DNA from: Dasypus novemcinctus
Taxonomy: Eukaryota > Chordata > Mammalia > Cingulata > Dasypodidae
Reading direction: 5' to 3'
Assembly: GCF_030445035.2 (NCBI RefSeq)
Contig: NC_080673.1
Location: 42,156,365-42,220,364 of the forward strand
Length of the DNA: 64,000 bases
The notes beneath the pieces were generated by a model. It saw only the letters and a list, made by a program, of their open reading frames with translations. It was not told where the DNA came from and did not search any database. Below, in pieces: positions 1 through 12,700 of this stretch. The first letter of the stretch is position 1. Each line of letters opens with the position of its first letter. The position numbers were made by a program, and so were the translations under genes.

Positions 1-150
1 CTTGTTGCATCTTCTTGTTGTGTCAGCTTGCAGCACCTGCTAATTCTGCCAGCTCACTGTCTTCTTTAGGAGGCACCAGAAACCAAACCATGGACTTCCC
101 GTGTGATAGGCGGGAGCCCAGTTGTTTGAGCCACATCCACTTTCCCCCAA
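1..150 (-). repeat. DAS-type SINE fragment
   Basis: The left edge of the window holds the 5' (tRNA-related) end of a minus-strand SINE. It ends at the reversed head 'gagccacatccactttcccc', with the reversed B box region just before. It is cut by the window edge. It lies in a SH3D19 intron. Confidence 0.85.
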
Positions 151-561
151 GAGCTTTTAGAATCTGTGCAAAATGAAAGGTCCCACTAGGTCTAGAGTGT
201 AAAGAAGCCAGATAAAGAGTTTAACTGCTGGAGGAGTTGCTCTTGAGGCATACATGCCAAATCCCAGATGATCAGCAGTTTATGAGATTATTTGAGAATA
301 ATCCTTTTATTGGTTTATATTTAAGCTGTCTGTGCCTCACGGAATTGCCAGTGAAGACATTGTCTCACAAAACCCTGGAGAACTCTCTTGTAAGGTAAAG
401 AAGGTCTCTTTCTTTATTGACTAATGTAAAAAATTGCTGGCCTCTGGTACTGCTACTGCACATTACTAAATGCTTTAGGCTCCAAAGATTAAAATGTGAA
501 AAAATGTAATAATGTTTTATTAAACAATAATTGCTTCAGTGAGTGGTATTGTACCTTACAG

Positions 562-702
562 CATGGGGACGTACTTGTGACATTGGGGCAGGCTGAAAAT
601 AATTACTTGGAATGCCAAAAGGGAGAAGAGACTGGCCGAGTTCACCTTTCTCAGATGAAGATTATCACCCCACTTGATGAACATCTTAGAAACAGACCAA
701 AA
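562..702 (+). CDS. SH3D19: SH3D19 exon: end of SH3 domain 1
   Basis: The acceptor is a pyrimidine-poor ...ccttacag at 560-561 and the donor is gtaagg at 703. The exon has 141 nt, 47 whole codons, phase 0 at both ends. It reads GDVLV, NNYLECQKGEETGRVHLSQMK and PLDEHLR, which is the second half of SH3-1 and the start of the linker. The first half of this SH3 domain must lie in an exon left of the window. The open frame to the left of 562 is intron read-through. Confidence 0.9.
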
Positions 703-3700
703 GTAAGGAATTAATATTGTGCAGCCTTTATGTCACACATGGCAGTACATTTCAGAGCACTATTAATTATAGCTCATCCTCAGGTTTTTATTAGCACGCT
801 TATTTTAGCCAGAGTAAAAAATTACAGTAGCGTTTTATTCCATTTTAGGAGTAAATTACTTCTAAGGAACTTGCCACTGCCATACTAATCACTTTGGTAC
901 CAGAGTGACTGTGTGTGTTTTGCCTGCTTCATATCATGCTGACTTACGGCAACCCGAACACTCATTCATTAATTTTCAACTGCAAGAACTGTTTATTTTT
1001 TAAATAATGTAAACATGCTTACCAAAGTGTGAGAGATTAGTTTCCTAGCAGAGTGGATAATTATTTTAAAGGGGGGCCCTGTAAATGCTATGTCTGATGT
1101 AAAAAGCACTTCCCTTTAAGATGTAAACTTAGTGTGAACCTGATTTCTCTGATTATAGCTCATAAAATAATGAAATGAAATGTAATCCATTGACTTCAGG
1201 TCGCCATTTGGGCCTAACAAATTTATGGAGCCTGGGGGAATACAGTAATTATTGAAGGCCATTTGTTTAGGAAGGAAAATACCATTTAGAAATTTGTAGA
1301 GGTATATTTTTGAGAATTTCTTAAGTTATCCAGTTAAATTTCCACTGTCTATTAGTTATTAAAATAAAAACATGAAAAATAATACCCACCAAACATTTCA
1401 CCCAAGTAAAATACTTAGTTTGCCATTCATTCTACTATACATAATCTAATCCAATTCTTTCTTCTTAGGGGCAGTTTATCTTTTGAAGTTTTACTAAGAT
1501 ATTAAAAATGTGTATTTTAGAGACCAAAGCTATGTTGTTAAGCAGCTAGGACATTCAAAATTCTGGGGAGCAGATGTAGGTCAAGGTTGAGTGCCTGCTT
1601 ACCATGGATGAGGTCCTGAGTTTGATCCCTGGTACCTCAAAAAAAAAAAAAATTATAACTTCACTCAGGAAAAACTCTTCTATTACTCATTTTCTCTATA
1701 TTTTGATACAGTGTTATCCATCTGTCATAATTGTCCTTCCCATCAGAACACATTGGTGAGTGACAGTGAGAGTTCTACTGCCAAAAAGCCTTCCTTTGCG
1801 AAAAATAGAAACTTAAAAAAATTAGAAGTTACTCTTCTGTAATAGCCCAGAGTTTTTTCTACTTAAAGCATTACCCTACTCACCTTGCATTACAAACTTG
1901 CAGAGAGTTGACCTCCAGTGACCATCTTTGGATGATACTGAAATAAAGCCTCCCTTAGGCTCCTGGGCTGATGGCCATCATTATGTTTTCTCTAGAAAAA
2001 TGAAATGTACCTATTTGAAAGCCTAGTTTGTGGCAGAGATTTCTAAAAATGTGTTATACTTTCCCCTCAATAAACAGAAAATTGAACAGTACTGGTTGAA
2101 GTTGATTTCCTAATGCAAGGTGAAAGCACAGATTTGGGTTTCATGGAGCTGGGTTGAGTTCCCCTTCTATCACTTTAACCAGTTATTTAATCTCTCTAAT
2201 CATTTTTTTCTTTTTTCATTTTAAGGAGGTACTGGGGACCGAACCCAGGACCTTGTACATGGGAAGCAGGCTGTCAACTTCTGAGCTACATCTGCTTCCC
2301 AGTGAGAGTTGGGTTTTTTTGTTTGTTTGTTTTTAGGAGGTAGCGGGGATGGAACCTGGGACCTCATGGGAAGCAGGCACTCAACCACTTGAGCTATATC
2401 CACTCCCCTCTAAACTCCTTTTTTTTTTTCTGCTAATGTATAAATAGGTATGCTTATTCCTCAAAGAGTTGTTTTTAGAATTAAATGACATATTGAATGT
2501 TCTCTTCATATGAAAAGTCCAGAATAGGGAAATACATAGAGACAGAAAGTAGATTAGTGGTTGCCTAAGACTGAGGAGGAGGGTATCGGGTGACTGCTTT
2601 TGGGGGTGGAGAAAATACTCTAATGTGGTGACACTGGTATAACTCCATGCTTACACTAAAACAATTGCACTTTACATTTTAAATGGGTGAATTTTATGGT
2701 AAGTGATTTAAATCTCAATAAAGATTTTAAAAATTTAATGAGCTAATGTATATAAGGTATTTAATACAGTGAACAGCACACAGTGAGTGAACTATAAATA
2801 TTATCTAGTCTTATTTTTGCTTGTTTGTATTAGCATTATATTCATATTAGAATGACCTTTGAGATAGATTTATAAACAGATACCTACCTGGACGGTATGG
2901 TCTAAACTGTACCAGTTCCTTGCGGGCAACCCTGTCTAGCCTGTCCCTCTTGCCCTTCGTCTGCCAATCTGGGATGAGCACCCAGGGAGGGCCGTCCATG
3001 AGCGCGGTGTAGGGAAAATGTAGTTGAGGTGTGTAAGGCACAGTTCTCCCTCCTAGTCCCTCCCATGCTTGGTTAGGCTTTTTTTTTTTTAATTGAGAGT
3101 AGCCGGAGATTTACAGAAAAAATCATACATAAAATGTGGAGTTTCCATATACCACCCTATTATTAACTCCTTGCATTGGAGTGGTACATTTGTTAAAATT
3201 GATAAAAGAACCTTTTTGTAATTGTACTATTAACTATAGTCCATGGTTTAACTTAGGGTTCAATGTTTGTGTTGAATGGGTCTATGGTTTGTTTTTTTAT
3301 TTGTTTAATTTTTATTCTAGTTACACGTACAACTAAAATTACCCCTTTTAACGGTACTCAAATATAAAATTAAATGTTGGTCATTGCTTCCACAATGCTG
3401 TACTGCCTTCACCATCATCCATTATCAAAACTGTTCCATCAACCCAAACAGAAACTGTACAGGGCGCCAGCCTCGGTGGCTGAGAGTGGCAAGAGGTGTT
3501 GGCGGTGGGAGGATGCAGCTCTTTGGCATAAACTACAATCAGGGATCATTTCTCAGAATCAAGTTAGAAGTGAGAGTTCAGATAAGTGAGGCTGCCATTG
3601 CTGCTTTGAACACTTCAGAAGGGGAGAATGGATTTTTCAGAAGTAAAAAAGAAGAGCTTGCTAGGAGTCAAAGAAAATGAAAAGTCCAGCACTAGGGCTC

Positions 3701-6700
3701 CTCCTCCCGTGTACAAAGACCGCTCTGACCGCAAGTCCAAGAATCGCTCCAAAGATAACGGGGCCACCAAGGAGTTGAGCAAGAAGAATTGTGGCAAGGA
3801 TAAAACTCAGAGGAGGCGCCACGCTTCCAGTGGTAGCAGCAGTACCAGGTCTCGCTCCAGCTCTGGCTCCAGCGCCAACGCAGGCTCCAGCAGTGGCTCC
3901 AGCGCCTCTTTGGCCTCAAGCTACTCGGGCAGGTCCAGCACATCCCGCAGCTCCAGCTCCAGCAGCTCCTCTAACTCTCCGAGTCCTTGGCGCAGACGTG
4001 ACAATAGGCGGCATTCACGCGCCAAACCCAAACCACCCAAAAGAGATGGAAAGGGAAGGAAAAGGCAAAGTCCTTCCGTCCTTCCCCTAAACCCACCAAA
4101 GTACACATGGGGAGGCTCACCCGGAATGTGACCAAGGATCTCGTTATGGAGATCCTTTTCCACCTAGAGGAAAATTAAAATGATTGACATGCCTGTGGAA
4201 AGGGCTTTGTGGGAGGTTTTACCAATTGTTTTTGTTTGTTTTTCATATTTTCTTCTAGAGTCAGTATAGGTAGTTTGAAAAGTAGCATTGCTTTCAAATT
4301 AGGGAAGACATTCAGTTATTACTATTATTTAGTAGTAATAAATCAGTTTCACTTTTTGTGAATTATGCTTTTGTAGGAAGTCATTAACTCCTTCCAGTAC
4401 AAAAGAAGAAAAACTGCAGGACATCCTTCTTTTCCCATTCAGTTGAAGGTGCAGCTTTAAGGCTCTGACCTCCAGGGTTAGTCATGATCACAGTTTGAAG
4501 AAAAGGTCACCCTTGAAATGGAAAGAGGCCAAGACACCCAATTCAGGGTTAGAATAGGCACTGTTAGAAAAAAAAATTTTAAGTTTGATTCTTTTTTGTA
4601 TTTTTAACTTTCAGTTTAAAAAAAAAACATGCAGGAGAATAGTGATAATTCAGAGTTATTTCTGTCCTTTCTTGGCAAAGACCATTCCTTTTCAACTTGA
4701 TAATGATTCCCTTATTTGACTCAAGTATGTGGTTTGCAGCTTGTACTCGTAATTGTATCAGAAGGACTCAAATGAGAAAAAAAAGAAAGCTCTCAGAGTG
4801 GATAGTAAATCCGCATCCTTCCTGGACGCCTCTCACAGCCCTGTTTTCCCTCTAAGGATCCAAGCCCCGCCTTGAAGCCTGGTGCTGACCGCAGTGCTCC
4901 TCACGCTGTCGTTCTCCACGATTTCCCAGCAGGTAAGGACAGAATGCTAAAGAGATAGAGCCCGGGGGGCCCAGGCTGGCCTCCTGCCCGGCCGACCTCT
5001 CAAGGACACGGACCTCTCAAGGACATCCTTCGTGAGAGGTCACCCTACCCATCACTCAGCCTTCCGAAGAGTTGATTGCACCCAGCCCTTCCTGTGAAAC
5101 TTAGAGAGGAAAGAGAGACCAATTTCCCTATGAAATAAACAACAAATTCCCTACTGGGTGTAGATTTTTTAACCCTTTCAAAACAGGGGGTACCAATTAG
5201 TAACTGCAATGAAATTAATTCTAACTAGTGATGTTCTTTTGTCCTAAGAGCTATAAAAACCTACTGTGTGATCCAAATATAAATTTGTTTTGTAATCATT
5301 AATTTAGATAAACTCCTGAGTTATTTGCAACCTCCTTTTTATCAACTGGGCAGACTGATTTTTAGTGTGGGTAAATTTCCTTAATGCAAGGCCGTATGCA
5401 GCACTCCCTTAGCTGGTATTTCCAAATTGATACTTTTTTAAACATGATTGAGAATAATGATAAGAAAAGTATACCATGTTTATAAAGCCCATTAAGCTAT
5501 TTAACATATATTAAGACTGGAAGCAGAGTATTTATTTTGGCACAGTAAGAATCATTGACCAAGCACAGGGTTGTTTTAACCATCTCCCACAAATCAGTGC
5601 ATGGTAAATATATTTAATTTGGTCTTAAAAGAAGGAGCTTATAACAATATATATTTTTTTAAAAGATGGTGATTTTTAAGTCAATTTGGTTAGTGTAATC
5701 TTTTCTCAGAATCCATAGAATATACTTCCTTAGTGGACAGAAATAAATGCTAATTTGTTCTCTACTTTAATCAAATTGGCAACCAGGATAATTCATCTTA
5801 CAAAATGATAATTTCATATTACAGAGCAAGTTGATGATTTGAACCTCACTTCTGGAGAAATTGTCTATCTTCTGGAAAAAATAGATACAGACTGGTACAG
5901 AGGGAAATGCAGAGACCAGACTGGCCTCTTTCCTGCCAACTTCGTCAAAGTAATTGTAAGTGGGTCATGTTTGTTGTAGTGAGTCATATACTCAGTGAAA
6001 GAGAGAGTGCGTTTTAGGTGCATATTAGAAAAAATAACAGAAGTCCAGAGCCTTGGATTCTAATTCTGTCTTTCCCATTGATTCATGTGTTTGGAAATTT
6101 TTAAAAATAGAGAGTAGTGTAACGCAATTTTGGTTAATCTTAAAATCTTATTCTAAAACCATTTCGGAGTTATGGGAAAGTTGTAAAAATAATACAGAAA
6201 CAATACAGAGAATGTCAACCTAACCCCTACCCAGATATCCAGATTTGCCAACTATTAGCATTTTGCCATATTTGTTATATCATTCTATTTATCTACCTAT
6301 TTTCTAAACATTTGAGAATAGGTTGCACACATCATGTTTCTCTAACACTTAACACTTCCATGTACAGATAATGGTTAACTATTATTGTATTTTGGGGTGT
6401 TAGAATTTGTCTAAATGCTATCTGTAATCCTAAGGTGAAAAACCGCTGCCAGTCAGCTGGTGGATCTAGTAGTCATAGAGGTTCTTAAGCACTTAACAAC
6501 ATATTGTGATTTTTTGAGACGTTTAGGAAACATGCATTATATGTTACTAACTCATCCTGAAGGAATATTCTCTGAGGTTGTGGTACCACTTTATACTTTT
6601 TTGGGAGTTAATTTTACTTTAACTTTCTTTCATTCTTTCCATTCCCCTCTATTTATGAAAAATATATACTTAGAAATACTAAAGTAATTTTATTGGAGGT

Positions 6701-9700
6701 AGTTGTCAATTAATGGTTTTTCACATAATTTCAAATATGGTTGGGAAAGATTATATTAAAACAGCAGAATTTTATACACTACCACAGCCTAATGTACGAG
6801 AGCGGACTGGTATGATAGAGCCCTAAGTGCTAATCCCAGGTGACTATGAGACATGGGGATAAAATCACACTGCCACTCTAATGTTTATATTAACAGAAAG
6901 AGCATGACTCAGCCCCTGACATAACTTTTACTGATGCTGGAAAATATCAGTACAAGGTAGCTTAAATAATTGAGCATTCACAGCATATGGGGGGGGAGAG
7001 GATGTTTTTTCATATCAGAAGCTTAGAAAACAATTTTAACAGAAGAACCTCTATTTTAAAATTCAAATATAAATGAGTTTAAGTTTCTTGGATTACGAGA
7101 AAAAACTGGGTCTTTAAAATTATCCTATATATATATGCCCTGATTCTCTGGAGAAATCCAACCATTTTAAATTAATATTAAGAATACTGTTGGTTTTAGC
7201 ACTCTTCTTCATTTTTCTTCTGTCCAATGTAGCAGTACTTTAAAAAGCACAGTTAGAAGGCTAAAATCAAATATACTGAATCTGCCACGTTTTTGGTATA
7301 ACTATTATTCCTAAGCCCACATATTTTTAAAAGTTCAAAGTTTTTAATATTTAGAATTTTTAGAATTCACCCAGAAGGGCACTGATTTGTTTATGTAAAC
7401 CTCAAAGCTTTAAGTAGTTTTTAGATTGTGTTCATTGTGGCTATGTATTTTATTACCAGCTCTATGAACCTTGTCAATGAGGTGTTACATAAAGCACTTG
7501 CCATTTAGTAGAGGCTTACTAAGTACTAATTCTTTTCCTCCTTCCCTATTAACATTGAAAGAGAAAACAAATGTTCCTGAGTTATGAATATGGAAAGAAT
7601 CCAAAAATTTGATTAAATATTTGATTTGGGGGTCAAGGAGGTATTCCAACACTTTGAGTTGAGTATGGCGATGCTAATGGGTGACAATGCCTGTCACTTG
7701 GTTTCTATCTTAAGACTTTCTCATCTGAAGTTTTCAGCTTGGAGTACATGGGATAGAGAAATCTCCGTCAGGGGTAGAATGATATTAATGTGCTTGTTCT
7801 CACAAACAAAAGAAAGATTGATTGGCTTCACAGGGAAGGCTACATCACATGTTAATACATTTTTTCAAAACAAAGTCAGGATTTCTTATTAGCATATATG
7901 GTACCACTTACTCAGTTTAGCATCTAGCAAACTCATTGACTTCAGTGGTGCATTTCCTAATTATTTAATTTTAAACCTATCTTGGGAAGCAGCCGTGGCT
8001 CAACTGATAGAGCATCTGCCTACCATATGGAGGGTCCAGGGTTCCATACCCAGGGCCTCCTGACCCGTGTGATGAGCTGGCCCATGCGCAGTGCTGCGGT
8101 GGGCACACAAGGAGTGCCGTGCCATGCAGGGGCGCCCCATGTGCAAGGAGTGCGGCCCCGCAAGGAGAGCCACCCCACATGAAAAAAGCGCAGCCCGCCC
8201 AGGAGTGGCACCACACACATGGAGAGCTGACACAACAAGATGACGCAACAAAAAAGAGACAGAGTTTACCGGTGCTGCCTGACAATGCAAGTGGATGCAG
8301 AAGAACCCACAGTGAATGGACACAGAGAGTAGACAATGGGGAGGAAGGGGAGAGGAATAAAAAAATTTTTTTAATCTTAAAAAAAAAAAAAATCTGTCTT
8401 ATTAAAATCTTTAAAAATAACACCTGATACCTTGCTTTTGTCTTTACTAGATTGATATTCCAGAAGAAGAAAGTGGAAAAAGAGAACTGATTTCATCTCA
8501 TTGTGTTAAGTAAGATTTATTTGTGTTCTTTTCCACAAAATATGAAGGAGGCAGGCATTTATATCATTTAGACTTACCAAGCCTAAAGACGTCAAATGTA
8601 TGATTTTTCAGATTATTGGTATATCTTTGTCATTATTGGAGTAATTTGTTTTAAAAACCTTAGTGGATTAAACTTGTAAAAATGCAGCGTGCTGGTAGAA
8701 GCTGACATCAGCACGACTCCATATTTATACAGAACATACAGCACACAGCACACAGCCACACAGCAGAGTCTATCAAAATGCTTCCCACAGTCTTCTCAGC
8801 TTAAGTGGCCTGTGGTGTTGATCTTCACCGAGGTTTTAGAAGGTTCAAATATGTTTGTCATGGGAAATATTTAACCCCTATAGAAATATGAATGCTAAAC
8901 ATCTGTTGTTGGGTTTTTAAAAGGAACCAGAAAAAGGGAAGGAAGAGTTAAGTTGGAGGGGTCTTCCTTTATGTCTCAGGACCTTTCTGTGAATTTATAT
9001 ATCCTTTTATGCAGCCTTGTAACTCTTGTGATTTAAAAGACTGTGATTGCACTGCCACAGTGCAACTTTATATTCTAGTTAAATGAGCAAATTAATGGAA
9101 GTCACTATCTGCTGAAGACTATAAACTTGCTCTGAATAGGTCAGACATAAGGAGACGCTCCCTGAGGACTCTAGAAAATAGATGCAAAGGTTATCACAAA
9201 TAAGAAAACTTTTGATGCCAAAATAGTTGTGTTCTATTTCAGCTTCCGTTTTTTCTCCTGTTGTTCAGTAGTGTTTACTGTGTCAGCAGGTTGAATGTAA
9301 AGTGGCTTTCACAGTTGTTGATCCATTGGCCTTACTTAAATCAGAATTTGATTAGTCAGGACCAACCTTTTCTGTTGAGGCAATTACTTTTCCTTAGCCT
9401 GTTGTAATTGAAACTTCCTTTCTAAAGCCTGTATTCCTCAAAGGTTTGGTATTAAGTCATACCACTTTTATCTCTGCTTTTATCTTATTTTTAGTCAAAT
9501 TTGCAGATCATTTAAGGATTATTCCAATTCTCAGAAATGAAGCCTTTTTAAAGGAGATGCAAAAACATATTTTAAGGTAGTGGTATAAAATTCAGTGCTG
9601 TAAGATGATGTGCTGAGCTTATGTCTTCATCCCACCTTCTAGTTTTGAAGGCCATTCATCTATATATTCAACTGATTGATTGACTAAGTATATACCCAGC

Positions 9701-12700
9701 ATCTCCTGTATGCCCATTGCATTCTGCTGTAGCAGTAGTTTGGTTTTTTTGCCCTGAGGGTCTCAGGGTTAGCCCAGCCAAACTCAGTGCATATAAGATT
9801 GAGATGGGGGAAGCAGACTTAGCGGACTTGGCCCAGTGGTTAGGGCGTCCGCCTACCACATGGGAGGTCTGCGGTTCAAACCCTGGGCCTCCTTGACCTG
9901 TGTGGAGCTGGCCCATGCGCAGCACCATGCAGGGGTGTCCCCCGTGTAAGGGAGCCCCACGCACAAGGAGTGCGCCCCGTAAGAAGAATCACCCAGCATG
10001 AAAGAAAGTGCAGCCTGCCCAGGAATGGCACTGCCCACATGGAGAGCTGACACAAGATGATGCAACAAAAAGAGACAGATTCCCGTGCCGCTGACAACAA
10101 CAGAATCGGACAAAGAATACGCAGCAAATAGACACAGAGAACAGACAACCGGGGTGGGGTCGGGGTAGGGGAGAGAAATAAATAAATAAATCTTAAAAAA
10201 AAAAAGAAAGATTGAGATGGTTTAGGTTGACCTATGGGTCACTATGGCCCAAAGATAAAAAGACATGGAGGTGGGGGAGACTCGAATGAAATAAAGGTGA
10301 TCAAAGACATTGATGACCCAGCGGCTTATCTGGAATTCTTCCTGAACCTTTTGCCCTGGAGCTTTCTCAATGAATATGTTCTTTCTAAAAAGTAAGGACT
10401 GTCATTTAGAAGGGTCTAGTATATTCGTTGAAAGGCTGAATGAAGGTTTCAAAGCATTTGGAAGTTATTTCTTTCTAGTTTAACCTAAAAATGTGTTCTT
10501 TGTTCAGAGGCCCAAGATGTGTGGCTCGGTTCGAGTATATTGGAGACCAGAGGGATGAGCTAAGTTTCTCAGAGGGAGAAATTATTCTTCTAAAAGAGTA
10601 TGTGAATGAGGAATGGGCCAGAGGAGAACTTCGAGACAAAACTGGGATTTTCCCCCTTAACTTTGTGGAACTTGTTGAGGATCAGCCCACCTCTGATGCA
10701 AATGTTTTAAGTAAGTATAGAGAACATAGTTTTTGGTTGTGTCATGTCCTAATTCAAGTAAACCAAATAAGAGGGTGGACAATGCTGAAGCTGCATAATA
10801 ATCCATATTGCCATATTTTTTAAGGTAGAAGGAAAATTGATTTTAAAATGATAATTTGTGTGTGGTCGCCATTATTGTGGTGACCTCTCAGAGCGTTGGT
10901 TTTTTGATGTTTGGAGCATTAAGCTATACCTTCATATCAGAAAGGCCAAAGAATCACAGACTTAAACACAAATGGAATCTGGAATTTAACAGCGTAGGTC
11001 CTTATAGTTAAGGAAGCAAGCCCAGAGGCTAGTTCCAGATCAGGGTTACATAGCCAGGACATGAATTGTCTGCTTGGAGAACCCAGGCTCTCCACTCCCA
11101 CCCAGTTTTTTTCTCCAGTTCTATATTGTTTTTACATCTGATATCTCAGCCTTTTTTTCCCTTTAATGTAGGCACGAAGGTACCACCAAAGACGAAAAAA
11201 GAAGATCCTGGTTCAAATTCTCAGGTAGGTGACTTGAACAGATAACTGTAGTGACGGCTAGGTTTAAAATCTGGAAGGAATAGTGTATTAGTCAGCCAAG
11301 TGGGTGCTGATGCAAAATACCAGAAATTGGTTGGTTTTTATAAAGGGTAGGAGCTTATAGATACCAGGCCATAAAACGTAAGTTACTTTGCTCACCAAAG
11401 TCTATTTTCACGTGTTGGAGCAAGATGGCTGCCGACTGTGAGGGTTCAGGCTTCCTGGGTTCCTCTCTTCCTGGGGCTTGCTTTTCTCTGGGTTCAAGTT
11501 TCCTCTCTTCCTGGGGCTGGCTTCTCTTTCCTCTGTGTGCTGACTTCCCAGGGCTCCAGCTTAAGTCTTTAGCATCAAACTCCTACATCAAAACTCCAAC
11601 ATCAGAAACCCTCAAATCTGTTCTTTGCCATGCCTTTTATCTGTGAGTCCCTACCCACTAAGGGGTGGAGACTCAATGCCCTAATCATAACTCAGTCATG
11701 CCCAGGTACAGATCAGATTACAAGCATAATCCAATATTTCTTTTTGAAATTCATCAATAATATTAAACTGCTACAAATAGTAATTGCAGTTATCAAGAGA
11801 ATATACTATGAAATCATTTTTCAATGCATGTAACAATTGTTTGTAATAAATAAAACAGATATATAGTTAACATCTTTACCATGTATAGAATTTATGCAAA
11901 TGGATAAAACATTTGGACCCTGGTAGAAAACTAACAGAGAGACGTAATTGGAGAATTCATACAAGAAATACTATAAGTAGATAATATTGAAAAAATATTT
12001 AACCTTACTACCAAAGAAATGCATTCCAAAGGAGCAATAAAATGCCATTTAACCTGTCCAGTTAACAAAGATGCAATATAACGCAACAGTAAATGAGTGA
12101 TTGTAAGTGTGGTGAGTGTTAAAAAAGGGACTATTATTTCTCACCTTAGAAAAGGATAAAAAAAATGAGACTAAGTTTTCAGCATAAAGGTGGTCATAGT
12201 GATGTTATTATACTAGGGAAAAATTGAAAACAACCTAATTTTGATATTATTGTCTTTATGTACTGAGGCCATGGAGAATTAGATTTATAAAATAAATGTA
12301 TAGGAGGAAAACATACATTCTGGCATAGGGGAAGGGAATATAACATTGTGTATATATATAGCTATATATATATTTTTTTAAGATTTATTTATTTCTCTCC
12401 CCTTCCCCCTGTTGTCTGCTCTCTGTGTAAATTTGCTGTGTGTCCTTCTGCATCCACTTGCATTATCTGGCGGCACTGGGAAACTGTCTCCTTTTGGTTG
12501 CGTCATCTTGCTGTGTCAGCTCTCTGTGTGTGCAGCACCACCCCTGGTGGGCTGCGCTTTTTCATGTAGGATGGCTTTCCTTACAGGGCACACTCCTTGC
12601 ATGTGGGCCACCCCTACACGGCACAGCACTCCTTGCACACAGCAGCACTGCGCATGGGTCAGCTCACCACAGGGGTCAGGAGGCCCTGGGGATCGAACCC

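Larger units (their letters stand above)
2110..2505 (-). repeat. MIR fragment (antisense) split by two short SINEs
   Basis: 2,120-2,200 (gatttgggtttcatggagctgg ... taacc-agttatttaatctctctaa) and 2,430-2,495 (ataaataggta ... aaagagttg ... gaattaaatgaca) read as the two parts of an antisense MIR core. Two minus-strand short DAS-type SINE units (about 2,224-2,310 and 2,333-2,408) separate them, each ending in a reversed tRNA head. Confidence 0.6.

Noticed and set aside
3628-4131. RNPS1-like frame as a working gene
   Set aside because: Intronless copy with frameshift before the RRM and no C-terminal half; called a pseudogene.
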